A DNA stretch of 64,000 bases from positions 80,920-144,919 of the forward strand of contig JAYEVK010000367.1 of the NCBI GenBank assembly GCA_036346275.1. The letters are read 5' to 3'. The notes below the pieces were generated by a model. It saw nothing but the letters and a program-made list of their open reading frames with translations. It ran no database searches and was not told the DNA's origin. The stretch comes from Otatea glauca. Its lineage: Eukaryota; Streptophyta; Magnoliopsida; Poales; Poaceae. Of this stretch, positions 35,073 through 47,636 are shown piece after piece. Numbering within the stretch: the stretch's first letter is position 1; each line of letters begins with the position of its first letter. The position numbers were made by a program, and so were the translations under genes.

Positions 35073-38000
35073 TGTCGGGACCCGAATTTGCAAATCCGGA
35101 CCCTCTGTGTATACCGCACTAGTCCAGATCACGCTAGTGCACACAGCTCAACATAGATGCTATCATAGTCACATACAATGAAATATAGCATAAACTTCAT
35201 TAATTAATAATAACTGTTGTCTTACATGAATAATGCCTCACGGGGCTTAAAAGAGTATCAATGAGAAGCAATGAAATAGAATAAACGCAGTGGCGCTCGA
35301 TTCGCCACAGCAACCGACGAGGCTCGGACCTAAGCATTCGCATCCAAGTAATCCTCCTCCATGAATGGTATAGATTCCTCTTCTTACGAAGTTGTTGTTG
35401 TTGGGGTGAGTACATAAAGCACTCAACAAGTTGTGCACAACAATGCAAGTCTAATATTCTATATGCTTGGCTTAATCCAAAGGAATGGCTAGTAAGGGTA
35501 TTTTGCAATAAAGCGAGATTTAACAAGAATACAATAAATAGATTGGAAAGCGATAAAACAAATACAAGATAATTAATAAATTCAAGATTTCAAATACACC
35601 AAGTTTCCAATCCTAAATTAATTTTCCACTTTCCATGGCACCTTGCCATCCCAACAAGTTTTTGTTTAACAAAAGTCTAACCCTTAAGCTGTAATTCCGA
35701 GCATTGCCCAATACCGTGAGCACGGCTATTCGAATAGATTGTACACTCTGCAGAGGTTATGCACTTTACCCACACGATACAACCAAACACCACCAAGGCG
35801 AGTGATCATAACAAAGCCTTTACAATGCTACACCTAGACCCGAAGATCGCTCGCTAAGGTTTCAACATCAAGGGTTAAACCACCACAACAGGCCCCCTCT
35901 TGCGCCATGTGAGTTAAACCGTAACCGGGACTCACTATTCACCACGACAAGATCAAATCTAGGTTTCACAAATTATTCACTAGGTGTCCCATTCCGACAT
36001 GTGGTTGCAAGAGAGACTGGTCAAAGGCTTGCAAGGTTAAGTCCTTAAAGTGATTAAGGCAAGACTTCCACATACCCCCGCCAAACTGGCCCACCTTGGC
36101 ACACCGCCTTGCCACTTGCCTCAATCTAAAATCATTACCACCCCGGTTGATTACCAAGCACCACATGCCATCAACATTTCAATCCCGATGTGTGACCTCC
36201 TCGCCACGACAACTTGATATCATTGTGTGACAACACATGACACACCAATTCATAAACATTGTTCCATATTCCATTAGTCAAGATTAAGTATCGACATTCG
36301 GACACATGTGATGACGTGGCATGGCTAAGCAATCTATGACGATCTAACTAGCCCATGTTGATTATCAACTATAATTCCACATCCTAGGGTGACAAATAGA
36401 TCATGGCATATAATTGACAAGGTATGGTTTAATTCAAATAGGCATATTATCTAATTCCCAGATTAATTGAAATCATTTATACACATAAAATATCATGCAT
36501 AAAGTTTAAAAGACAAAATAGCGATTTGGTGAAAATTAGGTGCAACATGATCAAAGCACAACTTGCCTTGGAGTAGGTGCTGGTCTTGATCTGAGTTTGG
36601 GTCTTGGAGCGACGAATCTTCCTCCGGATCACCGAGCGGTTCAACGTCTCGCTAAACGATGCCAAAATAGCAAATAAACACCAAACCAGAGAGCAAAAAA
36701 CTCCAAAAATAAAATAAAATTCACCAATAAATAGATATTGATTTTACAATTTTTAGAAATTTGAATCACTCAAATCCGAGTTAAAATGCAAAAGATATAG
36801 CCTTTTGAAGTTTGAATAACATCAAAATACAGAAAATAGAATTTCGATTTTTCCAATTATTTTCTATTGGAAAAGATCTTTATTGCGCAACGCGACGTCA
36901 GCCCCGACTCGGACCAATCAGCGCCGACACGTCGCTGGTCCATGGACTCGGTCCACGGAACCGCCTCGTCCACCGTGGGACGCGCCCACGGCGCGCTCGC
37001 ACCACGCGCCGACACGCCGCGCGATCGATTGGTCTGCGACGCGCCGCGCCGATGCTCGACACGCGCTGCGCAAGATCTCGCGACGATCCGACGGCCACCG
37101 ATCTACCCCTACGTGGCTCAATCCCGATCGTCTATTCGGATCTAATGGTTAGAAATTTACCCGAGCGAAACAACGATGAAGAAGCGACGTGGCTTGATCT
37201 CGACGGTTGGCGAAGATCCAACGGATCGCTGAAGCTCCGAGACACGGCGGCGGGCTTGCACCGAGCGGAGGAAGACGACCACCGAACGGCGTTTCGACGC
37301 GACTCCGGCGAGAAGAAGGCGACTCGACGCGACACGACGCGAGGAACTCGGATCCGAACCGATTCGGCGGGAGGATGCTCGGCGGCGGAATGGCGCAAAA
37401 ACTCGCGGCGGCTGACGCAAAGAACTACGGCGAGCTCTCGAGCGATGATGGCAATAAACAGCGAAGAGGCTAGAGTGCGGGTGCGCAAGGAACGAGGAAC
37501 ATCGGAGCGCGTGCGGCTTTTATAGCCTCGGCATGCGCACAGGAAGGAAACCCTAAATCACGCGGCGGCGGCGGAAGCGGCGGCGGATTCGAAACCGAAT
37601 CGGAGACGACGATCGAGACCGTCCGATCCAAGATGAGCGCCAAGATTAGATCCGGCGATACGATCCGATCCGCTCTTTCCAAATCCAACGGACGAGATCT
37701 AAACTTACCAAAACAACGCGAAGTTTATCCCGACCACTTGATCTCGATCCAACGGCTCGCGGCACTAGGGTTTCGCGAAGGAGGCGACCATCCGATCTTC
37801 ATCCAACGGTCACACGCAGCGGCGGCGGCGGCGGTGACGGGCGCCGACAAAGAATGGGTCACAAGACGCATGCGGTCGGGCTTGGCCCAAGATCTTATTC
37901 ACTCGATTTTCAAAAGCTTTTGATTTAAAATAATTCCGAAATTAGATTAATCTATTTTAAGTAATTAAAATATCGGGAAAAATCGAGAAAATTCTCATAA

Positions 38001-38201
38001 ATACTTTGAGACATTCGAGCTCAAATAAAATATTTTTGGTAAAACTTTATATTAACTTTATCTATATATATTTAGTTTTCACCAAAGGTTCAATATACTT
38101 AATTAAAATAAATTTAGATAATTTCTAGAAAAATCCAATAAATTGTAAAATCACAAAAATGCACGTGAGCGAAATTATAAGCCAAATTTTGGGATGTTAC
38201 A
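35073..38201 (-). repeat. Array LTR 2 (shared central LTR)
   Basis: This is 3129 bp with the same termini as LTR 1. It acts as 5' LTR for copy 1 and 3' LTR for copy 2. It has no flanking target duplication of its own, as expected for a shared LTR. Confidence 0.95.
37517..37525 (-). promoter_or_regulatory. TATA box, LTR 2
   Basis: The minus strand reads CTATAAAAG, aligned with the boxes in LTR 1 and LTR 3. Confidence 0.7.
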
Positions 38202-38214
38202 AACCTCCCCCTTA
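38202..38214 (-). other. Polypurine tract, internal copy 2
   Basis: The minus strand reads TAAGGGGGAGGTT up to the LTR. Its first three bases are the TAA stop of pol in this copy. Confidence 0.85.
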
Positions 38215-41200
38215 ATGAATCTTGACCCCGAGATTCAAGGTGACTAGGAATAGGTTTGAAATTCCATCTTCGAGTCCTCTTCACGCTCCCAAAGTTGCCT
38301 CATTCTCGAATGGTTGCTCCATGAACTCGCAAAACGAATCGACTTGTTCACGGTTCTGCGGTCCATGACATCCAAAATTTTCATTGGATGTTCTTTGTAG
38401 GTCAAATCATACGCAACTCAATCTCTTCCATAGGTGTCTGCTCTGCTGGCACCCGAAGACACTTCTTGAGTTGTGACACATGGAACACATCATGCACGCC
38501 TGCCAGCAACTGCGGCAATTCCAACTGATAAGCAACCTCCCCTCGACGGCTCAAAATTTTGAACGGTCCAACATATCTTGGGGCGAGCTTTCCTTTAGCG
38601 TGGAACCTTTTAACTCCTTTCAGAGGGGTAACCCTAAGATACACGAAATCATCGGGCTCAAACTTAGATCACGACGCGTCGATTATCGCCGTAACTCTTT
38701 TGCCTTGATCGCGCGATTTTCAACCTCTCTCTTATCATAGCAACTTGCTCTTCAGCTTCCTTGAGAATATCAGGGCCAAATATCATACGCTCTCCTGTCT
38801 CATTCCAATTTAGCGGGGTACGACAGGCACGACCATATAAAGCTTCAAATGGCGACATGTGCAAACTAGCCTGGTGATTGTTGTTATAACTGAACTCTGC
38901 ATATGGCAAACATTTATCCCATGATGTAGTGTAGGCTAAAGCACAAGCTCTTAACATATCTTCCAAAATCTGATTTACTCTTTTTACATTCGACCATCGA
39001 TTCCGAGGATGATATGTTGTGCTAAAGTTCAAACGCGTTCCCATGGCTTCATGCAATTTATCCCAAAATCTCGAGGTGAACTGAGTACCTCTGTCTGACA
39101 CTATTTTCTTTGGTACACCATGCAAACACACGATTCTGGCAATGTATAGTTACGCTAACGGTCTCTGAGTAAGTTGTCTTGGTTGGAATGAAGTGAGCAA
39201 CTTTGGTCAATCGATCCACAATGACCCATATAGAATCATACCCATTTTGAGTTCTTGGCAATCCGGTGATGAAATCCATACCGATTTCTTCCCACTTCCA
39301 TTCTGGGACTTTTAGCGGTTGTTGCAAACCTGCTGGTCTCTGATGTATTGCCTTAACTCTCTGGCATACATCGCACAAGGCAACGTGCTCGGCGACTTCA
39401 CGCTTCATATTCGGCCACCAAAACCTCTCCTTTAAGTCCTAGTACATCTTAGCGCTTCCTGGATGAATTGAATACTTGGAATCATGAGCCTCTTCCAAAA
39501 TCAACTGCTTAAGTTCTAGTCTATTTGGCACACAAATGCGACCCTTGAACCACATGGTACCTTGGTCGTCCACGGTAAAGTCCTTTGCTAATCCTTCATC
39601 CTTTTTAGCCTTGATTCGGTTGACTTTCTCATCATCTTTTGTCCTTCCCGAATTTGATCTTGAGCATTGGCTTCACTTCCAAAGCAGCTAGGAATCCTTC
39701 AAAACTACTTCCAATTTTAAATTTTGCAATTCTCGCACGATTCGATTGTCCTTCTGCACCATCATATTCGCCACGTAGCTCTTGCGACTTAAGGCATCGG
39801 CTACCACATTTGCTTTTCCGGATGGTAATGAATTCCCATATTATAATCCTTGATTAATTCCAACCATCTCCTTTGCCTCATATTGAGATCGATTGAGTGA
39901 AAATATATTTCAAACTCTTATGGTCCGTATATATCTCACATCTATTTCCAATGAGATAATGACGCCACAATTTCAAGGCATGCACCACGGCGACCAATTC
40001 CAAGTCATGCGTAGGATAATTTCCTTCGTGCGGTCTTAATCGCCTTGACGCATATCGACCACTTTACCCTCTTGCATCAATACGCATCCAAGACCTCGTC
40101 TTGACTCATCACAAGATATATCAAGTATTTTGAACATTAGGCAAAACCAACTTTGGGCTGTTGTTAAACGCTTCTTTAATTCCTCAAAACTCTTATCACA
40201 ATCAAGGCGTCCATGAAAATTTCTTTTCCTTTTTCAATAAGCGAGTAAGAGGTCTCGCAATCGTCGAAAATCCTTCTATGAACCGGCGATAATATCCCGC
40301 CATTCCCGTAAAACTTGGACTTGAGTGATGACTTTGGTTGCTCCCAATGCAACATCGCCTCCACTTTGCTTGGGTCGTGACAACTCCTTCTGCGATCATG
40401 ACATGATCGAGAAATTCCACCTTTTCCTTCCAAAAGTCGCATTTATGAATTTAGCATACAATTGTTGCTCACGCACTTTTCCAACACTAGCCTCGGATGA
40501 TTTTCGTGCTCTGCTTCGGTCTTGAATATACCAAAATATCATCTATGAACACAACAACAAACTTGTCCAAGTATTCCATGAAAATCTTATTCATCAAGTT
40601 CATGAAATATCTTTGGCGCATTGGTCAATCAAAAGACATGACCGTGAACTCATAATGTCCATATCTTGAAGAGAATGCGGTCTTTGGAACATCTCCACCG
40701 AATCTTTAGTTGATGATATCCGGAACGAAGGTCTATCTTGGAGAACACTCCAACTCCTCTCAACTGGTCGAACAGATCATCAATCCTTGGCAACGGATAC
40801 TTATTCTTAATCGTCACTTCATTAAGTGCACGGTAATCAATACACATTCTAAGGCTTCCATCCTTTTCCCGACAAACAAAAGCGGCGCTCCCCATGGCGT
40901 ATTTAACTTGGTCTTATAAAACCTTTCTCTAATAACTCGTCGATCTGTTTCTTCATCTCTACTAACTCATCGGTAGGCATCCGATAAGGTCTTTTTGCTA
41001 TTGGTGCGGTTCCCGGTGCTAACTCAATGACGAACTCGATGTCACGGTCTAGCGGCATTCCCGGCAGATCTTCTCGAAATACGTCTGGATATTCCCTGAC
41101 TACTGGCATGTCCTCTATGACGACGGTTCTCATGCTATTAACCATTAATTGACCCTTACAAACTGATGTCGCTCGAATTCCACATTTTCTCCTCTAGGGC

Positions 41201-42675
41201 TCTCAATGGATACAACCCTTGACCACAATCCAAAAGCGTCTTATGCTTGGTTAACGGTCCATTCCCAAAATGACATCTAAAACTTGGGCATCTAGAATAA
41301 TCAAGTTCGCTAGGAACTCTACCCCATTAATTATTAGCTTCACCCCAAACACCCAAGGTTAGATCTTAACTCGGATCACGGGCTTGTACTAGCATCACAC
41401 ACTTAAGATTTTCATGCTCAAACCATTTTGGATGCAAAAGCTCGAGAGACAAAGGAATGCGAAGCTCTGAATCAAATAATCTGCTATGGTCTCGAGTTTA
41501 CCAAAAACTTACCCAAGACGACGTCGATGCTTCACAGGCTCCATCGGCGGTGATGTGGTTGACTCGCCTCGAATAGTAGCTTGAGGCGTCACTCCCGCTG
41601 TCCGGCTCCTCGATTCGCTCCGTCGCCGGTGCCTTAGCAGTGTCGTTCCAAGGTTGAAACGCATGGCGTGATTCCTCCTTTCGGGGACATCTATTAGCAT
41701 AATGCTGACTCATTGCAATCGTAGCACCTTCGGCGGCCGATCGCTGCGACTCCCCTTGAGCATTGTTACCTTGGGCGGCGTCTGATAACCTTGTCCTGAT
41801 GGTCGCGGTGCAGGTGTTGCTGGCTTGTTAACAGCTTGTGGTTGGAACCTAGCAAACTGTTGCGGTGTCATCCTCATTCGCAGGTGGTTAGGGCGTCCAC
41901 CTGGGTTAGTCATCAAGCGTTGCGATTTTCCCCAAGCTCCTTGCGCTTATCCTCCAGAATCAAAGCCTTGTTTACCAATTCTTGGAAATCTGGAAAAGTG
42001 TGGGTAATCAGCCCCACTTGCAGCCCTGAGTTTAGTCCTTTCATGAAGCGGGACTGCCTGGCCTTGTCCGTCGCTACGTCCTCAGAAGCATAGCGAGCTA
42101 ACTGCGTGAATTTGTTTAAGTAATCGCCACGGTTGGCTTCCTTGCTTAAGCGCCTGAACTCTTCCTTTTCAGTCCATCATCCCTTCCAGACATGGTATCT
42201 GGCGGAATGCCGTTGCAAACTCTTCCCATGTGATTTCCATGGGTGCTTCATGAGCAAACACAATAGTTCTCCCACCATTCTGCAGCTGTCCCTCTAGCTG
42301 ATGGGATGCGTAAAGAACCTTCTCATGGCCTTCACATTGAGTGATGTACAATTTCCTCTCAATGGTTCTCAGCCAATCATCCGCTTCCAAGGGATTGACA
42401 TTTTCGAGAATGTTGGTGGTCGGTCCTCATGAAGTCCGACAACTTGGAGTAAGGACGATGCCCGCCATTGTTGTTACGGCGTGATGGGTTGTTGATCGCA
42501 GCCATATTGGTCATCTCTTGCATCATAGTCCGCATCAACCGAGTTTGTGCAGCGAGAAAAGCTCCCAAGTTACGCATATCCATTTGGCGGTGCTTGCTGC
42601 GGTGGTGCTCCTTCATTGGGATTGTTGCTGAGCGAGACCACTTCAAGCCCCATTGTTGCTGCGAGTGTTCACCAT
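38212..42675 (-). pseudogene. gypsy gag-pol, internal copy 2 (broken, less damaged)
   Basis: Gag starts at ATG 42675 (MVNTRSNNGA). The gag domain is at about 42390-42170 and a damaged CCHC knuckle near 41700. The linker before RT is open from 41145 to 40903 (ELAPGTAPIAKRPYRMP). RT continues at 40895-40650 (GSAAFVCREKDGSLRMCIDY, FSKIDLRSGYHQLKI), with catalytic FIDD at 40538-40549. The integrase core is open over 39408-39058 and 39131-38664 (CDVCQRVK, GMDFITGLPRTQ, SDRGTQF). The C-terminal integrase/chromodomain segment is at 38644-38402. The stop TAA is at 38212. Frameshifts remain, but longer open stretches than in copy 1 suggest it is closer to the parent. The product would be the usual Gag-Pol of a Tekay-type element. 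Confidence 0.92.
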
Positions 42676-42960
42676 CCGCTTGATTGCTTCTTGGGTTAGG
42701 AAAGATAGATGTAGCATAGATAAGATGCAAGAATTTCTAAAGCGGAAACATGTTAAACCCAACTTAAATAATCTTTATTATTATTACTTGGTATGGTTGC
42801 TTACAATGCCTAAGGGCTTTGCAACACATCTCTGCACACTCAAACAAACAATTAAGAACCAAACTAAACATGCAACCTTAACGTCTACTAAAAGGTAAAG
42901 GCTAACTTAAAACGCGACTCAACACTCGAGTCTCAACACAACTCTATGACCAACTCTCAC

Positions 42961-43624
42961 TCATCCAACCACCTGGTGAGGCGATCCGGTGCATACACCG
43001 GTGGGTGGGTGGCATGGGTGCGAACCTATCACCGTGACCCTCTGCTGGCTCCTCGGGCTCCCACTCACGCTCTTCCGGTCTTCTTCTTCCTCCTCGGCGA
43101 CCTCATCCGGCTCTGGGCGACTGGTCCGCTAGCTCCTCGGCCACCGCAAGGCTTCCTCGGCTTCGCCGATGACTCGCTGCGGCGTCACGGGTCTTTGAAG
43201 CTCTCGCTCCGCCACTCTCGGCGCCTCACACGCTGTCTCGGCTCTGCGCAGTGTCCTCAGTGATCCTCCTGGGCGGTGGCGAACTCAGCAAGGTGTACTG
43301 CAGTAGCACACTCTCCCTCCACGATCCGTCGACGCTGGCACGCTCGCACTGTCGGGTGAAGTCGAAACACGGTGTCGTGAAGCTCGTAGGCGTAGTCGTG
43401 GCAGATCCGTCGTAGAGCAAGTCTAGCGCCTACTGAACTCCAGTCTCGTAAGTGAACCTCCGGGCGGTGATGTGGATCGGTCTGGTGGTCTCGTCGCACT
43501 CTCGAGCGAAGATGATCAGCTTGCAGAAGAACCCCCGATGCACACCGTTGACGTTCCAGTTGCTTCCTCGGTAGAGCGGACGATCAAAGCCTCCAATCAC
43601 TTGAAGAACTCTCCACAGCTCCAT
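42961..43624 (-). pseudogene. Extra ORF upstream of gag, copy 2
   Basis: The counterpart of 34160-34816 starts at ATG 43624 (MELWRVLQVIGGFDRPLYRG) and continues with NGVHRGFFCKLIIFARECDE. The frame is broken near 43430 but resumes as ALDLLYDGSATTTPTSF, then a proline/acid-rich tail to the same stop position. Function unknown. It lies between the primer-binding site and gag in the sense orientation. Confidence 0.6.
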
Positions 43625-43867
43625 GGCATAGCCACCCTGTCTTGACTCGAAGGACTGGAAGATCGGCATCTATTCAAAACAAAATTTTGAATAAGATCTC
43701 CACTCGAAACGGCAACGAAAAGAAGGTAATTTAGCAAGGATGAGAGTAGAAGGATGAGATAAGCCAAGAGTTTCATATTAGTCAATTTTACCGTTTTCTT
43801 TAGAAAATAATTTTGGACACTCCTAAGAGATACCAACTACCTAGGGCCAAGACCTATAGTCAATATG

Positions 43868-43882
43868 GCTCTGATACCACCT
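43868..43882 (-). other. Primer-binding site, copy 2
   Basis: The minus strand reads GGTGGTATCAGAGCC, an exact match to the usual plant initiator-Met tRNA site, next to LTR 3. Confidence 0.9.
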
Positions 43883-43883
43883 C

Positions 43884-46800
43884 TGTCGGGACCCGAATTT
43901 GCAAATCCGGACCCTCTGTGTATACCGCACTAGTCCAGGATCACGCTAGTGCACACAGGGCTCAACATAGATGCTATCATAGTCACACACAATAAATATA
44001 GCATAAACTTCATTAATTAATAATAACTGTTGTCTTACATGAATAATGCCTCACAGGGCTTAAAAGAGTATCAATGAGAAGCGTGGAAATAGAATAAGCG
44101 CAGTGGCGCTCGATTCGCCACAGCAACCGAGCGAGGCTCGGACCCTAAGCATTCGCATCCAAGTAATCCTCCTCCATGAATGGCATAGATTCCTCTTCTT
44201 CTGAAGTTGTTGTTGTTGGGGTGAGTACATAAAGCACTCAACAAGTTGTGCACAACAATGCAAGTCTAATATTCTATATGCTTGGCTTAATCCAAAGGAA
44301 TGGCTAGTAAGGGTATTTTGCAATAAAGCAGCATTTAACAAGAATACAATAAATAGATTGGAAAGCAGTAAAACAAATACAGTAATTAATAAATTCAGTA
44401 TTTTCTGAAATACACCAAGTTTCCAATCCTAAATTAATTTTCCACTTTCCATGGCACCTCACCATCCCAACAAGTTTTTGTTTAACAAAAGTCTAACCCT
44501 TAACTGTAATTCCCGAGCATTGCCCAATACCGTGAGCACGGCTATTCGAATAGATTGTACACTCTGCAGAGGTTATGCACTTTACCCACACGATACAACC
44601 AAACACCACCAAGGCGAGTGATCATAACAAAGCCTTTACAATGCTACACCTAGACCCGAGATCGCTCGCTAAGGTTTCAACATGAAGGGTTAAACCACCA
44701 CAACAGGGCCCCTCTTGCGCCATGTGAGTTAAACCGTAACCGGGACTCACTATTCACCACGACAAGATCAAATCTAGGTTTCACAAATTATTCACTAGGT
44801 TTGTCCCATTCGGACATGTGGTTGCAAGAGAGACTCGGGTCAAAGGCTTGCAAGGTTAAGTCCTTAAAGTGATTAAGGCAAGACTTCCACATACCCCCGC
44901 CAAACTGGCCCACCTGGCACACCGCCCCTAGCCACAATCTAAAATCATTACCACCCGCTTGATTACCAAGCACCACATGCCATCAACATTTCAATCCCGA
45001 TGTGTGACCTCCTCGCCACGACAACTTGATATCATTGTGTGACAACACATGACACACCAATTCATAAACATTGTTCCATATTCCATTAGTCAAGATTAAG
45101 TATCGACATTCGGACACATGTGATGACGTGGCATGGCTAAGCAATCTATGACGATCTAACTAGCCCATGTTGATTATCAACTATAATTCCACATCCTAGG
45201 GTGACAAATAGATCATGGCATATAATTGACAAGGTATGGTTTAATTCAAATAGGCATATTATCTAATTCCCAGATTAATTGAAATCATTTATACACATAA
45301 AATATCATGCATAAAGTTTAAAAGACAAAATAGCGATTTGGTGAAAATTAGGTGCAACATGATCAAAGCACAACTTGCCTTGGAGTAGGTGCTGGTCTTG
45401 ATCTGAGTTTGGGTCTTGGGCGGCGAATCTTCCTCCGGATCACCGAAGCGATTCAACGTCTACGCTAAACGATGCCAAAATAGCAAATAAACACCAAACC
45501 AAAGAGCAAACAAACTCCAAAAATAAAATAAAATTCACCAATAAATAGATATTGATTTTACAATTTTTAGAAATTTGAATCACTCAAATCCGAGTTAAAA
45601 TGCAAAAGATATAGCCTTTTGAAGTTTGAATAATCATCAAAATACAGAAAATAGAATTTCGATTTTTTGAATTATTTTCTATTGGAAAAGATCTTTTTGC
45701 GCAACGCGACGTCAGCCCCGACTCGGACCAATCGGTGACGACACGTCGCTGGTCCATGGACTCGGTCCACGGAACCGCCTCAGTCCACCGTGGGCGCGCC
45801 CACGGCGCCGCGACCACGCGCGCCCGACACGCCGGCGGCGCGCATCGATTGGTTGCGGCGCCGCCGCGTGCGATGCTCGACACGCGGCGCGCATCTGCGC
45901 GACGATCGGCGGCCACCGATCTACCCTAACGTGGCTCAATCCCGATCGTCTATTCGGATCTAACGGTTAGAAATTTACGAGCGAAACAACGATGAAGAAG
46001 CGGCGTGGCTTGATCCGGCGGTTGGCGAAGATCCAACGGATGCTGTGGCTCCGAGACACGGCGCGGGCTTGCACCGAGCGGAGGAAGGCGACCACCGAAC
46101 GGCATTTCGACGCGACTCGGCGAGAAGAAGGCGGACTCGACGCGACACGACGCGAGGAACTCGGATCTGGAACCGATTGGCGGGAGGATGCTCGGCGGCG
46201 GAATGGCGCAAAAACTCGCGGCGGCCTGCAAAGAACTACGGCGAGCTCTGGCGATGATGGGCGAAAGCAGCGAAGAGGCTAGAGCTCTCGCGGCGCGCAA
46301 GGAACGAGGAACATCGGAGCGGCTGCGGCTTTTATAGCCTCGGCATGCGCACAGGAAGGAAACCCTAAATCACGCGGCGGGCGGCAGCGGTGGCGGATTC
46401 GAAAGCGAATCGAGACGACGATCGAGACCGTCCGATCCAAGATGAGCGGCCAAGATTAGATCCGGCGATACGATCCGATCCGCTCTTTCCAAATCCAACG
46501 GACGAGATCTAAACTTACCAAAACAACGCGAAGCGTCCGACCACTTGATCTCGATCCAGCGGCTCGCGGCACTAGGGTTTCGCGAAGGAGGCGACCATCG
46601 ATCTTCATCCAACGGTCACACGCAGTGGCAAGCGAAAGCGGTGACGGGACGACAAAGAATGGGCGCAAGACGCGACAAGTCTTGGGCTTGGCCCGAAGTT
46701 CACTCGATTTTCAAAAGCTTTTGATTTAAAATAATTCGAAATTAGATTAATCTATTTTAAGTAATTAAAATATCGGGAAAAATCGAGAAAATTCTCATAA

Positions 46801-47002
46801 ACACTTTGAGACATTACGAGCTCAAATAAAATATTTTTGGTAAAACGTTATATTAACTTTATCTATATATATTTAGTTTTCACCAAAGGTTCAATATACT
46901 TAATTAAAATAAATTTAGATAATTTCTGGAAAAATCCAATAAATTCAGAAAATCACAAAAATGCACGTGGCGAAATTATAAGCCAAATTTTGGGATGTTA
47001 CA
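43884..47002 (-). repeat. Array LTR 3 (transcriptional 5' LTR)
   Basis: This is 3119 bp with the same termini. It lies on the primer-binding-site side of copy 2, so it is the 5' LTR of the array. The right-hand flank CACCG is the array's target duplication with one mismatch to CACCA. Confidence 0.95.
46329..46337 (-). promoter_or_regulatory. TATA box, LTR 3
   Basis: The minus strand reads CTATAAAAG. This is the promoter that would drive the whole array. Confidence 0.7.
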
Positions 47003-47296
47003 CACCGTGACCAAAGGGCAAGCGACCTATGTGGATTCTACGTTTGCCACAATATGGCACTCCTTGTTGGTTCACAGAAGACCAATGTCATACAGGTCTG
47101 TCAATCTTGCAACAAGTGTGTCCACTTATCAATTTATATACACGCAAGACTTTACTCTTCTCATCGACAGGCTTGGCAATACGCTGAATCTACGTTGGAA
47201 TATGCTGATCTACTAAGTATTCGAGGACATCTCTGTGCCTTCTTGTTGCGTAAGGTCTTAAATCCGAAGGGCAGATGCCACTCATGGTTCAACTGA
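47003..47296 (+). pseudogene. CACTA-A ORF2 C-terminal part: Ulp1 catalytic-Cys half
   Basis: Right of the gypsy array the Ulp1 domain resumes with DLCGFYVCHNMALLV, which holds the catalytic Cys (CGFYV). A C-terminal tail follows (ADLLSIRGHLCAFLLRKVLN) and ends at TGA 47294-47296. Together with 25247-26299 this completes the His-Asp-Cys set of a C48 protease, but the two halves are 20.7 kb apart. Of the three Ulp1 copies in the window this is the only one that keeps the catalytic Cys. Confidence 0.8.
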
Positions 47297-47574
47297 TGAG
47301 TTGTGAATTTGTTACTTACCATGCATTCAGATTAATGTATGAACCTTGTGCTGTGAATTTATCATTTGTACTTCTAAATCCAATTGTTTAGTATATATGC
47401 GAGTTGATTTCTGAAATGGATGCGCTGTACATATGTTGTAATTTGCGATCTGAGTTGACTTATGAAATGGATGTGTTGTATGTTGTGTAACATGTGATTG
47501 TAGTTCATTTTTTAAATGTATGTCATAATAATATGCTGGAGATGATGTGTACTATCTTTTGTTTCAAAGGGCAT
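47297..47574. other. 3' region of CACTA-A ORF2, no gene
   Basis: AT-rich sequence with loose repeats of a GAAATGGATG...TGTTGTA theme. It looks like 3' untranslated sequence; comparable repeats follow ORF2 in CACTA-B. Confidence 0.5.
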
Positions 47575-47598
47575 GGCTAGCATTTCCTGAGGCTAGCC
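47575..47598 (+). terminator. Conserved hairpin at the 3' end of ORF2, CACTA-A
   Basis: GGCTAGC-ATTTCCTGA-GGCTAGCC can form a 7-bp stem with a 9-base loop. It is preceded by GGGCAT, and the same arrangement recurs in CACTA-C (49468) and CACTA-B (60336). A role in 3' end formation is a guess from position only. Confidence 0.5.
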
Positions 47599-47636
47599 AA
47601 TAAATTAAAATTTAGTAAAAAATAGAAAATCAACAT

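Larger units (their letters stand above)
26300..47002 (-). mobile_element. Tandem gypsy array: LTR-internal-LTR-internal-LTR
   Basis: Three full-length LTRs (26300-29438, 35073-38201, 43884-47002) enclose two internal regions of about 5.6 kb, all in the same minus-strand orientation. Each internal region has its own primer-binding site, extra ORF, gag, pol and polypurine tract. Only the outermost ends carry a target duplication, CACCA (26295-26299) and CACCG (47003-47007), which match at four of five bases. This is the structure expected from unequal recombination between LTRs of one insertion, with a shared central LTR. The array splits the Ulp1 exon of CACTA-A. The family is Tekay/RIRE3-like. 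Confidence 0.93.

Noticed and set aside
36812..37525. 237-aa open frame in LTR 2
   Set aside because: Same GC-rich core. The frame is not kept in the sister LTRs, and the true transcription direction is opposite.
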